Positions 31,001-46,126 of a stretch of DNA of 64,000 bases are shown here, piece by piece. This DNA is from Neonectria sp. B-13 (lineage: Eukaryota; Ascomycota; Sordariomycetes; Hypocreales; Nectriaceae): contig NOKP01000010.1 in NCBI GenBank assembly GCA_002682825.1, positions 496,001-560,000 of the forward strand, written 5' to 3'. The notes beneath the pieces are model-generated. The model searched no databases. It was not told the DNA's origin and worked only from the letters and a program-made list of their open reading frames with translations. Within the stretch, counting starts at the first letter, position 1; each line of letters begins with the position of its first letter. The position numbers and the translations under genes were made by a program.

Positions 31001-31934
31001 GTCGATATGTCCTATGCGCTTCCATGCATCTTCGGCATCTGCACTGTCGAGGTAGAGCTTTGATCGCATAATCTTGATGCCATGCTCATTCAGCCACACG
31101 ACGTATTTTCCGGAAAGAGACCACTTGATCGTGCTTATGATTCCCTCCCCGGAATGCAGGATGGTGTCTTTCCCGGTATTGCTCCCGATGCCCATACTTC
31201 CCAACCACCCGGAGGCAGCAGCGGCGGCACTACCTGTTGTAGTAGAAGTGCTTCGGCCTGGGGCGCCACCTACAGTCAGGATGAGCTGACCAGCCGTTCC
31301 TCCAGACAAATAGGTTCTATCTGTCTTGTATTCGGGGGATAAAGCCACTGTCTGAACAGGCCTTGCAAAGTTCCGCAACTGCACGTCCTTCATGTCGATG
31401 AGTGACTGTACGCACACGTTACCATCCATCGACGACGTCGCAACGAAGATGTCATTCGATGGAGTCTTTGGAATTTGAGGACGCTCGCGGGGTTTCCTTG
31501 ATGCCGCAGCAGGAGATGAGTCCAGTGGTCGAGCCGAGGCGCTGCTGGAGGCCCCAGGTGCTGCAAGGCGCGGTGGAACTTCCGGTTTATCGGTCGGTAG
31601 AGGCGGTGGAAAGGGAGATATTGAAATACCGGTGACCGAGGCAGAATGGGCGTGGTACACTTTTAGGGGTTGGAACATCGGGAGCTGGATTATGTTCTGG
31701 ACTGGGGTTAGACGGTGACTTCGCGACCGGGCAAGCAAGAACTCACGATATTGCCGTTATGGGTTCCAACGATCTGAGAGGAAGTCAGTACGGTAGTGCA
31801 ACTAGGGTACCGAAGCAAGTCTTACCATCTTGTCACCCGCAACGAGGAACGCACTCGTGGCATCACCATTGCGGTAGAGAGGGCCGAGGTGTTGCGTTAG
31901 GCGAGCGTACTTGAGCCTTGGCTCATCATCTTCT

Positions 31935-31966
<32 letters not shown>

Positions 31967-32410
31967 CTCTTCATCATCCCCTTCATCTTCTTCTTCATCG
32001 CCATCATCTTCACCGCCTTCTTCGTCGTCGTCGTCGTCCTCCTCTTCGTCTTCTCCTTCCTCTACTTCAGCTTCTTGTCTTATTTCTTTATCCTCTTCTT
32101 CCTCCTCGTCCTTCTCTCCGTTCTCCTCGGGGTGTTGGGCCTGATCCTCGTCGCCGCGGGAGGGCTCCCCCGAGACACCACCATCAGTCTCCCTCGCTAT
32201 TTCCTCTTTACCGCCATTATCGTCCAATTTGATGACGGAATCTTGGGCTGGGCCCTCCGAAATGATCTTGTTCGGCGCATCGTGGTCAGGTGTCTTGTCC
32301 TCGTCGTCCGAGGAGGTCGCGGCGTCGTCGCGTGGCAGGTCAGGTTGGGACTGAGGCGCTTCGAGCTGGTGCTCCTGCTTATCGCCGGGATTCGGCGACT
32401 GGTCCGTCAT
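28052..32410 (-). CDS. VPS41: VPS41, HOPS complex subunit, 1,384 aa
   Basis: Tethering-complex subunit that acts with Rab7/Ypt7 in late endosome, AP-3 vesicle and vacuole fusion. Five exons on the minus strand: 32410-31826, 31773-31747, 31696-30708, 30655-28906 and 28855-28052, with introns of 52, 50, 52 and 50 bp. The second exon is only 27 nt and encodes IVGTHNGNI, part of the first WD40 blade. Start is at MTDQSPNPGD. Residues about 97-163 are almost all Asp/Glu. Next come the beta-propeller (YHAHSASVTGISIS, FVATSSMDGNV), the helical repeat region (LDCIISGISLYTQNLLLVLAY, YTYEK/AVQECELFSYYDEL, LWEDLLNYSMDKPSFI), and a C-terminal RING-H2 (CARCHEPF, GYACGHVFHVSHLL, GGCPVCH) near 1300-1384. It shares a 393-bp divergent promoter with APC1. 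Confidence 0.95.
31920..32120 (-). repeat. Acidic (GAC/GAG)n coding microsatellite in VPS41
   Basis: Plus-strand CGT/TCC trinucleotide runs encode a tract of Asp and Glu, including about ten consecutive Asp codons (plus strand about 31,936-31,970). Length probably varies between strains; every change of whole triplets keeps the frame. Confidence 0.8.
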
Positions 32411-32803
32411 TGCACCAGCAGCATTGATGTCATTCTTCGGATGCTCAAGGCTGGGGAATAGCAACGATGTCGAGGGTTGGAAGCTGGTGTAGGTACCCGC
32501 GTCGAGCTATGACAGCTCCAAGTGCGGCGCGATGGACGGGAGGTACCTGCAGCTACGTCACGAGCCTAATCACATCCATGCCCACACCAGGCACACACCC
32601 GAGCGTCGCGCCCCACCATCCCACGCTGCATTTCGCCGTACAAACAGAACCGCGTTCACGCGCGGCTCAAACTCCAGCACCTACGTTTTGGCCTTTTGGA
32701 ACTCGACACATACAATCTTCTCCTCTAAAGGCGGCCAATTCACGGCGATAACCCTACACGACCCGCTGTCACGTTACCAGCGGCTTATGGCGCCCACCGG
32801 AAC
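32411..32803. promoter_or_regulatory. Divergent promoter VPS41 / APC1
   Basis: 393 bp between the two start codons, with no open frame of note. It must hold both promoters. No particular site can be assigned. Confidence 0.5.
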
Positions 32804-35800
32804 ATGGCGTCGGTGAAGTCCCTGGGGCTGCATCAGCCAGCAGGACTTCAACATGCCGTCGACGAACAGCTGCTGCCTGCGAACCCGCCAGCGGCCTCGT
32901 ACACATGGGACATTGTGACAGATGAGAGGGAGGAGAGCGGCATTGAGGATGAGCTCCTCACGACCGAACGCTGTGTCGTCTGGTGTCGAGGAGGCATCTT
33001 TCGAAAGACGTTCAAGTTCGATCTAGAGAACGAGCCCATTATCCAGGCCCTCCTGGCATATTTCCCAGCATCCGAAGACGACGAGACCGAAAATAGCGAT
33101 GCGAACACAAGATCCAGTACTCGGCCCGCCCTTTCGAAGGCCCTGGTCGTCTTCCTCAAGACCCAGGCGCACATATACTTCCTCGCCGGAACCAACCACA
33201 TCGTCCACATGCCATTTGAAGTCGAGTCGGCTTTCGCAGGCCCCGTCGGCGTCATAGTTCAGCGGAAACAACGAACCGAAAATATAGCACCAATATCTTT
33301 CAAGTTCCCTCGAGTGCCACCAAACTCCTTCGTCTCGTCGCAGCTGACGGCCTTCAGCAGCTCGCAACAGACCGCCTTTTCTGTCGAGGGCCTGAACAAG
33401 CCCAAGTCGCTTCCTCTCAGACTGGGTTCAACGCTGGATAATCTGTGGGAGGCACCGTTGGAGCAACCCGAGTCACGATGGCCCAGACTCATCTCGCTGA
33501 CGGATCCCCTGAGGGAGCTTGGTCTGGTGGTAACTGACCAGGAGCCACAGAAAACAAATGGCCTGAGAAGAAACGCATCCAAGAAACCCCCATTTCTTGA
33601 CCCAGCTGAGGAGATGCTACACATTGAAGAGATCAAGATTCCAGGCGCATCCGGTCAAGACCTGCACCAGCCTTTGATAATCGGAATAACCATCAACCGC
33701 GAAATGAGTTCCTACAATGTCTGGCGACTGACGTATCTGAAGCATGAAGACCCTTTTGTTGGTCGGCAAAAGAATTCTAAGGCAAAGGCTGCGCGGCGTC
33801 GTAGCTCGATGCAGCCAGGTTTTGTCAGCGGTCCCTCCACTCCAGTTCAACCCAATCTCCGAGAGAGCTTCGGAGCACCGCTTCCTGGAAAACGACAAAG
33901 AAAGAGCGAGAAATTCGAGAAGCCCTTGGATCTGGTCTCTTCCTTAGAGCAACAAGACAAAGAGGGCAATGGCCCAGCGCGGAGGAGTTCTCGCCGCGTG
34001 AGCTCCATGCTAGCAAGAGCAGATCTGTCCGCGTCTCACGAAAGATCCGTCTTTGCGGATCAGCCATTGCTTTCTGGCCATGCGGGATCTAAAAGACACG
34101 ACTCACAGGGCAGCCACCATGCTCGGCTCAGTGCCAACTACAGCCACCAGATTCATCCTAGTTTGAGCAGTCTGTTGGAGGCACCTCTTGACATGGGGCT
34201 TGATGAGGGATTCCACAACATGGGGCTTGACGATCACGATTTCGACGGGTTGCAACACGAGATCGTCTTTACGAGGCTCACCAGTGTGCCATTGGACAAC
34301 ACGAACGTTCGATATTCCACCTCCGACCAGCCAGCACGCAATCAGTCCAAGGTCTTCGTTCTCACAGCACCTCCTTTTGCAATCGACGAGTACAACCGCA
34401 GCCAGATTTTAATCGGCATTCAAGACGAAACCGAAAAGCGACTGCAACTAATCACTCTGGGTTTAAGCATCCAACACAAGTTCGACTTGGCCGCCAAAGC
34501 TGCGAGAAAGGACGCTGCAGAAGATCCTATCGTATCTGTTTCAGTAGTAGACCTGCGGCGTGCTCAGAACGTGGTCGACTCCTGTAAGCTGACCGATGGA
34601 GACCAATCCGCAATACTCATCCTCTCCGAGTCGATGGATGGGCGGCATGAGCTTAGCACCCAAGCACCATGGAGCGAGCTCACTAAAATATCACTTTCTC
34701 TCCTTTTTGTCGACAACACGCGGAGCTTGCAGTTTCGTGGAAGAGCCATCGATCGCGATATCAAACAGCGAAAGTCGGAGGTTATTGACCTCAGCAACGG
34801 GAGCATTGTGGGCGTTCGTCATCCAAGACAAAGGGGCGTAATTGACGTTGTCGACGTCGACGGTCGACTTCATCAGCTCCTGATACAGCTTCAACCAAGA
34901 TCTCCTCAGGTTCGCAAGGTCTTGGACATTTGTCGAAGCATACTGCCGCACTCGTTAGGGGAGCGAATCTCCGCGGGATGGCTTCATTGTATGCAATGGA
35001 TGACAAACCGAGACGAGTCAGTTGCAAATGCGGAGTGGTCTGCCGTGACAGTACTACTGCTTGCTTTCTTTCTCAACCTTGGTCGCGTGGACGCGAACCC
35101 TCTCCCAATTACCCGGCTTCCTGCGCGTAAGAAGAGACCGGCATCAGGCTCCTTTGGCTCCATTCGAGAGTCGGAGAATTGGAAAGCGTTGGAGGTTGGC
35201 GAGACATCAAATTCTCTGGGCTGCCCGACTTGGATGATGAATAGAGGCTGGGAGTGGGCGCTGGATGAGGATGTGGACGATGCCATGTCGCCACATGAAG
35301 AGCTGAGTTTCTCTCCAAAGTTCATCTCACGGCACATTGCACTCGCGAAGGAGTACATGGTGTCTCCTCTGGGCGAGGCAGCGTTTGGGGCGTCAGGCTA
35401 CATGCCAACAGCCTTGAACAAGAGCTCTGAAAGTCGGCGAAAGGTTGCGGTGGATATCTTCATGGGTTTACATCTGCTTCTCGAGGAAGAGAAGCTGGAT
35501 ATCATGACGCCTGAATTCGCCTCACCCGGCCGAGCCGACCTTCGAGTTCTTTTGTGTCAAGTCTCCAGATGGCTACGGTGGCAGAACTTTTCATCAATCT
35601 ATGAATTAGGGATTCAAGAAGACATCGATCAACGACACGATTTCGGTATGTTGTATAATATTAGTCGCGGGATAAAACTAACAGCTTGTCAGACCTCAAT
35701 CTCAAGCCAGCAATACCCCAACCACCCGTACGACCTGACATCATCGGTTGGATCCAGGCCCGTCTCGTTGGTGATCGAAAAGCGTACCATCTCACTCCCG

Positions 35801-38747
35801 CCGACGTCTACTACGCCAGCACCCGACTGTCTGAAACCGAAAAGTCGCAAGACAAGCGATGGGAACCCATCCTGCCCCGGACTCTCATGTTCAAGCAGTT
35901 TTTTAGGTTCATCAAACCAAGCACAACAGCGCCTCAAATGGTTGAGGCCATGCGCGACTCTGGGATAACGACTTTTATACTTGACACTCTGCCCGAAGCT
36001 GTGCTTGTACCTCTCCAAGATGCCATATCTTTGTGCCAGCCGCATCCGCCATCGTCTTGGTCTAAGGAGCTCCTTGAGCTGGTTAATCGCAGCGACATCA
36101 ACCTCATCCTTGACCCTGGGAAGTCATTGAAGCCCACGTCCTCAAAGATATTGGTAAGATCTCTAATTTTAGTGATCCCAGTGACAAAATTTGCTGACCG
36201 TATGATTAGACTCCAACGCATACCGCAACTTGGGACTTCAAGCTGCTCTGCCAAAGCGTCGAAGAGACTAACAATGTTGGGTACGATGAGGGCGAGGGAA
36301 CCGAACGGCAGGCCGTCATCCGTACACTGTTCAAAGAAGACCGCCGTTTGAATGAGGCGCAAGACTTACTTGCAACTCACAAAGCAAGACTAATCCGGCT
36401 CGACCATAACCCAAGCTGGCCCGAAAGCGAATACTTAGAAAAGCAAAAGGAACTTGTGTCGAGGATCGCTACAGGGACCTTGGCCATCCCAGCGGGACGG
36501 GCGCTGTTATACTACAGCCTGCGCTACCCGCTGATCACACAGAAATTCCACATCGCCGGATTCAACCTGAACTGTATTGTCAAACCAACAAATGTCACCG
36601 TGGGAGTGGACAAGTCCCTTTTCACAGAAGAGAAAGTTTGTTGGGGTTTCTTTCACCAGGGTGTCGCTGCGGGACTGGCGATTTCTCCCCAAGCCAAAGG
36701 CATCGATACCTCTTGGATTCTTTACAACAAGCCAGGACAGGAGCTCAACAATCGGCACGCTGGCTTCCTTCTTGCTCTTGGACTGAACGGCCACCTGAAG
36801 GACGTCGCCAAATGGGTCGCGTTCAAGTATCTGACGCCAAAACATACCATGACATCGATTGGTCTTCTGCTGGGCCTGGCTGCTTCATACATGGGCACGA
36901 TGGACTCCCTCATCACCCGCCTCCTTTCCGTTCACGCTACACGGATGCTGCCAAGGGGGGCAGCAGAGCTGAATCTATCACCGCTGACACAGACCTCGGG
37001 CATAATGGGCATCGGGCTGCTGTACGCCAATAGTCAGCACCGCCGCATGAGCGAGATCATGCTCTCTGAAATTGAGCATGTCGACGAAGAAGACGAGGAA
37101 GAGCCCCTGAGGAGTGAGTGCTACCGTCTCGCCGCTGGGTTTGCCCTCGGCTTTATCAACCTAGGCAAGGGCAACGATTTGAAGGGCCTGCACGACATGA
37201 GACTTACAGAGAAGTTGATTGCCCATGCAACCGCGACGAAAAATGTCGAGATCGTCCACGTCTTGGACCGCGCTGCTGCCGGCGCCGTCATGGCCATCGC
37301 TCTCATTTACATGAAGTCTGAAGACCAGATTGTGGCACGCAAAATCGATGTCCCCGACTCGGTCCTGCAATTCGACTACGTCCGCCCTGATATTCTCCTA
37401 CTGCGCACAGTCGCCAAGAACTTGATTCTTTGGTCAAAGGTCGAGCCAACCTTTGCCTGGATTCACAAGAGCCTGCCAACTCCCTACCGCCAACGCTACA
37501 AGCTTCATGGAACGACGAAACTGCGATCCACCGATCTCCCCTTCTTTAGTATCGTAGCAGGTCTCTGCTTCGCAATCGCGCTCCGGTTCTCGGGGAGCGC
37601 CTCGCCAAAAGTCCGAGACTTGTTGCTGCATTATCTCGATCAGTTCATGCGCATCACCCAGATTCCGTCCTCGTCCAGCACGCACCCACAGGGCGCTGCC
37701 CCATATGACGAAGAGCTGGCTCGGACAAATGCTCGCATGTGCCAGGACATTCTGGCCTTGTCGGCTTCTATCGTCATGGCCGGCACGGGTGACGTTCCTG
37801 TTCTCAGACGACTTCGTGCACTGCACGGTCGTGACGACCCGGACACTCCGTATGGGTCTCACCTCGCGGCTCACCTTGCTGTTGGTGCTCTCTTCCTTGG
37901 ATGCGGAACGACCACCTTTGGCTCAAGCGACATGGCCATTGCCGCTCTGCTGGTGTCTTTCTACCCCATCTTCCCCACGAACGTCATGGACAACCGCGCC
38001 CATCTTCAAGCACTCCGGCATTTCTGGGTCCTCGCCACCGAGCAGCGTTGTCTCGTCACCAAAGACGTTCTCACAGGGCAGCCTGTCTCTGTGCCCATCC
38101 AAATCAAGATGCTCAGCAACACGTCAACCGAGCCCGTCCTCAACCGCACCGCACCTTGCCTCCTCCCGCCCCTTGACCAGATCGCCAGCGTGTCGACGGC
38201 CTGTGGGCCCCAGTTCTGGGACGTGGAGCTGGACTTCTCCAACGAGAAGGTCAGGGCTGCCTTTGCGGACACGCAGAGCTTGTATCTCCGAAGGCGCCCG
38301 CCCCGAGAAGGCGCCTTTGCCTCCACACTGCGGGCCCTGGGCAGCGACGAAAAAGGCACGGAGCCCCTCGAATGGGTCTTTGGGCTCGAGAGCCTCCACA
38401 ACATCAGCTACGCCGAGAGGGCCGTCGTCCTCGAGCGAGGCGACGAGTCCCAGCAGACGGGAAGTGCTGTCGATGCCCGACTGGAGATGGAGAAGGGTGT
38501 CACCGACGGCACCGACCGCGAGCGTCTCGAGGGCGCCCGCCTGCTGTTCGAATGGGGTGCTGTGCGTGACCGCCTCGTCCAGCCGAACGTGTACGACAGC
38601 CAAGAAACCATCGTCGATGTGCAGGACCAAGACTCACAGGCCGGGGACTCGGCGGAGAAGGGGGAGGACATGTGGTGGATGCGGGACAGCGTCATAGAGG
38701 GCCTCAAGGGCAAGGTGTGGCTGGCGGGTCGTGGGGGTGAGCAATAG
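32804..38747 (+). CDS. APC1/BimE, anaphase-promoting complex subunit 1, 1,946 aa
   Basis: Largest scaffold of the anaphase-promoting complex, the ubiquitin ligase that drives mitotic exit; the Aspergillus orthologue is BimE. Three exons: 32804-35645, 35693-36153 and 36210-38747, with introns of 47 and 56 bp, in phase. Start MASVKSLGLHQPAGLQ. The N-terminal part (about 50-620) is a WD40-like propeller (TERCVVWCRGGIFRKTFKFD, VFLKTQAHIYFLAGTNHIVH) with a long Ser/Arg-rich insertion about 320-450. The C-terminal half has PC repeats: TSIGLLLGLAASYMGTMDS, TSGIMGIGLLYANSQHRRMS, RLAAGFALGFINLGKGN and AAAGAVMAIALIYMKSEDQI (about 1310-1470). Length is normal for the family. Confidence 0.95.
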
Positions 38748-39328
38748 GAGCTCCTCTCAAGCATGCAGAGTCTCGCGTTGAGGCGATGGTCTTGATCATA
38801 GCGACACTAGAAACGGAAGGAGAATGGGAGAAAAAGGCTGGAGTGTAAACGTGTTCACGAGCCATGACATAACGGAATATACAAGCTAATTGGAGTATGA
38901 ATCCCTCATCTTCAACGTGCTGGCCATGTCGGTCATGGAGGACTCCTCACTATGGAAGCAGGGGAAGTGAGGCGAATAGATCATGTAATGTAGGTAGTTC
39001 AACAATCACGTAAATTCCATTATCCCCCCTTTGCCTCTTCCCTTTTCCGAGAACGCCATGCAATGCAAACCGCATCACTGGGGATATACAGGGCTTCTAT
39101 CCGCCACTATTGGACCCTTTAGCCACGCTGCTTTCGCCGTCCCCTTGCCCCTTCTGCTTCCGGTTATCGACATCATCATCATCAGTCTCCCAGATCGCAA
39201 AAAAAGCACGCCACTCTAAGCAGCGGAGGGTCGATCATCCAGTCGGGAGCTCCTCAAAGGCCCCCGTGGATTGCGTGGCCCCAGTCGAGTCGTCATAAAA
39301 ACACACATTGTGCCTATCAAGAGCCCGT
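38748..39328. other. Convergent 3' region, APC1 and eIF3e
   Basis: 581 bp with the 3' ends of two convergent genes. Short frames only. No RNA gene is seen. Confidence 0.5.
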
Positions 39329-40711
39329 CTATTTCGAGACGGCCGCGTTCAGGACCTGTGTCCTGAAGAAGCCGCCCTTTGTCTTCTCAATCACCTGCTG
39401 ATAGACGTTGTTGGGAGGGTGGTTCATCACCACGGTTCCGTCCTGGCTGTCGATCTTGGCGTCCAGTCGGGTCTCTCGGATCAGGTTGACGATCCACTTC
39501 TCACCGTCGTCGGGGTTCAGGCCGAGCTTAGCGCTCAGGTCCCGGATGTTCATACGGCTGAAAATCTTGCAGTAGCTCTCGCAGATAAGGTGTCGGGCAG
39601 CCTCGACAAAGGCATCAGCCGACGAAGCGAGGAAGAAGTCGCTTCGGCAGACCTTCTCGGCCTCGTGGAGAGCCTCGCGGGCGGCCTCAAAGTCGTGGGC
39701 AATGTAGAGGGCGTTGACGAACTGGGTGATGGGGTCGGTGTACTCGTATGCCTCCTGGCGGACGTATCGGATGATGTCCTTCATCTGCTTCTGCTGGAGG
39801 GAGCTGTTGCGAGCACGGGTGCGGCCGGTAATAACGGCAGCAATCAGATATCGCAGAATCCAGGGGCAAGAAGTCTGGATGGTGTTGATGTAGGCGGCGG
39901 AGAAGAACATCTCCAGGATGGGCTCTCGGGCGCCCTCGAAGTTGTAGAGGGGGAAGAGGGCCCAGTGGACGAGCATGGTTCGGTGGTCGAGCTGGGCACG
40001 GGGGTTGCTGAACAACCTGGTGTCGATGCCCTCTCTCACGTTCTTAAGCTCATCGACGGCTGACTCCCAGTTGGTCTGAAGGATCTCGGAGGCGAGCTTG
40101 CCCCAGGTGGCGCCGGCGACCTTGTCGTTATCGGTTGACAGCACTCGGAACTGGTAGAGCATGTCGGCCGCGGGTTCGTACTGGCCGCATCGGAACTGGA
40201 ACTGACCGAAGTCGTAGAGGGCGTTGACCATTTCGACGGTGACCTAGATATTTTGGACCCCCGTCAGTAATCCGGTCCAGCCTCGATTTGTGGATTATCC
40301 ACTTACCCCATGCTGGTTCTTGAGAAACTCCAAGTTGGCAACCTTGTCGCTTCGGAGCCCGTTGACGACCTCGTCCTGGGTCAGGAGGTCCGAGATCTTG
40401 GCCGTGGCCTGCTCGTACTTCTCCAGCTGCAGCAGCACATCCTGCCTCTTCTTGATGTACTCGGCGGGGGGTTCGGTCACGCCGTGGAAGTCACAGTAGA
40501 GAGTGGCGACATAGTCGGTCATGTTGGTGTCCTCGAGCAGCTTGATCTTGCCGGACAGGAGCTGCCTGGCCATTTCGTCGTCGCCCTTCTCCTCCGCCTT
40601 TTCACCCTCGAACTGGATCAGCGGGAAGAGCAAGTGTCGGCTCAGGTGCGATGCCATCTTGGGCATAATCGACAAGCCGTCGGCCGAGGCGGCGGAGACA
40701 ACTTCTTCCAT
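39329..40711 (-). CDS. INT6: Eukaryotic translation initiation factor 3 subunit E, 439 aa
   Basis: Subunit e (Int6) of eIF3, which binds the 40S ribosome and promotes pre-initiation complex assembly. Two exons, 40711-40307 and 40243-39329, with a 63-bp intron that joins [18 protein letters not shown] in frame. Start [18 protein letters not shown]. The N-terminal eIF3_N domain is marked by [18 protein letters not shown]; the middle is helical ([40 protein letters not shown]). The PCI domain lies in about residues 225-405 ([51 protein letters not shown] with one Asp-like variation upstream). Length is as expected. Confidence 0.95.
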
Positions 40712-41176
40712 GGTGGGCAGATTTCGGATCGGATCGGGGCGTTCGACGGGAATACTGGCGGCAAGAGGTCGTCAAAGGGCGTTCACAGAGAAAGGGCTCG
40801 TCGCGAGGGTAAAGATCGCAGGGCGAAGCGAAGCCGTGATTGATGGAGGGGCAGATTTTTGGTGAATTTCGCCAATCCACAAGTGGTGTGGGGTTTGGCG
40901 TGCCGGGGATTTGCCGGCTGTCTAAAGGTCAATGTCATGTGATCCCGAGATTTTCCTAGGAGAGCTTCAACTTCGGGGCTTTGGATTGCGACAGGTGAGA
41001 GAACGACGGGTTGAGTACGGCCCCAACGTGATCAATTGCGTACTTATTCTCTCTTTGTCCTTGCGGCTTTTCTCATAGAGTCCTCCTTATCAACGTCATA
41101 CTCATACCACGACCACGCCGCCTGAAACGACGACACAAACACCATCTTTCGCATCCTTCGACGCTCCATTCTCACA
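40712..41176. promoter_or_regulatory. Divergent promoter eIF3e / IMG2
   Basis: 465 bp between start codons of two translation genes, one cytosolic and one mitochondrial. No gene is seen. A possible shared control cannot be tied to a named site. Confidence 0.5.
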
Positions 41177-41754
41177 ATGCGATTCCTTCTCCCTCGGGCC
41201 CTTTCGGCCGGGCGCCAAAACCTCCTCCAGAGGCCCGTCCTGTATACATCGCTCGCCCAGCATTGCTCCTTCATCTCCACTGCTCAAGCCGCCCCAACCT
41301 CATTCAAGGCCCACGTTGGATACAAGCCGAACCCGGCCGACAAGGCCGTCAACCCGAACGTCAGGAACAAGATCCACGAGAAGAAGCGCCCGATCAAGCG
41401 CCCCTTTGTGCCCCCGCCGACCAAGACCGAAGAGCAGCTCATTGCCGCCTTCCCGTACATAATCCGACGAACGCCTTACGCCCAGCTCCCTATATATCGA
41501 AAGTTCATGTCAGGCGGCAACCGGTGCATCATCTTGATCAAGAAGGTTGACGGAGACCGAGGGAAACTAGTAGAGGATTTGGCAACGTCGTTAGAGCTCG
41601 AGCGGAAGGATATCCGATTGAACCCTACGACGCAACAGATAGAAATCAAGGTAAGATATTACCTGCTTCAAGAAGTCTAGTCGGCAACTAACAACCGTGA
41701 TAGGGGAACTACTTTGAAAAGGCCTTGGATTGGTTGCTGGAGAAGGGATTTTAA
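41177..41754 (+). CDS. IMG2: Mitochondrial large ribosomal subunit protein mL49 (IMG2), 174 aa
   Basis: Component of the mitochondrial 54S ribosomal subunit; yeast Img2 is needed for mitochondrial genome maintenance. Two exons, 41177-41650 and 41704-41754; the 53-bp intron leaves a 16-residue terminal exon (GNYFEKALDWLLEKGF). Start MRFLLPRALSAGRQNLLQ gives a basic mitochondrial presequence of about 35 residues. Family marks are FPYIIRRTPYAQLPIYRKF, GGNRCIILIKKVDGD and DLATSLELERKDIRLNPTTQ. Normal length. Confidence 0.92.
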
Positions 41755-42162
41755 TCAAGAGAAAGAGGATCCAATGGACTAGTCGGGAGAAATCGCGAGG
41801 ACTTGAAGCCCTCAAAGTCATATCCGTAAACATGTACCATATTGAAGACCCGCCACCTATTTGGGTTACGAGAAATGTACAACACATGTAATTCAAGACG
41901 CACTAGATATAGTATCGTTCATAGAGGCTTGGTTTGTCCTACATTCCACATCATGTATACACCCACGCACAAGCAGCTTTGTTAACCCCTGTCAACCCCC
42001 AAGACCATCGACTCCAGAATGCAAGTCTAAAGTTGAAGCGCACGCTTCTTCAAATGACCACGCACCGTTCCCAGTTTTTCACAAACACTAACATACAGGC
42101 TTCCTAGCCAGATATCGCTACATTAATCCAGAATAGACCTTGACCAACAGACTTTTGACAAA
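41755..42162. other. Convergent 3' region, IMG2 and SWI1
   Basis: 408 bp with the ends of two convergent genes. Nothing else is seen. Confidence 0.5.
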
Positions 42163-45735
<3,573 letters not shown>

Positions 45736-46075
45736 GGCGATGGGCCCAGCAGGCTGTGTGCGCAGCGACGTTAGCGATCAGCAGGCACGCGACCAGCCTC
45801 CATGGAGGAGTGCCAGGGACTAGGGATGCAGATGGGGATGGGGACGGGCAGATGAAATGGGCAGTGACACGGTGGTGATGGGCAAGTCGCGTCGCGGCGT
45901 GGGTGGTGGAGAGTGGTGTGGGAAAAAAGACAGCAGGCAGGCCGGGCCAGACCAGACAGAGAGAGAGAGCGAAGAGTTGGGGGGCTTGTCTCTGCGCAGG
46001 CGCGGGCGCGGGCGGGCGTACTAGGCGTGGCCGCGGCTGGAAGTGGGTGGTCGGTGCTGAGGACTCAGGCAGAGA

Positions 46076-46126
46076 GAGCCAGTGAGAGCCAGTGAGGAGC
46101 CAGTGAGGAGCCAGTGGGAGCCAGTG
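46076..46126. repeat. Five copies of GAGCCAGTG, 10-11 bp period
   Basis: GAGCCAGTG starts at 46076, 46086, 46097, 46108 and 46118. It lies in the GA-rich tract 340 bp upstream of the SWI1 start codon. Confidence 0.85.

Noticed and set aside
31911..32232. Poly-Ser and poly-Arg/Leu frames on the plus strand
   Set aside because: Reverse reading of the VPS41 acidic repeat.
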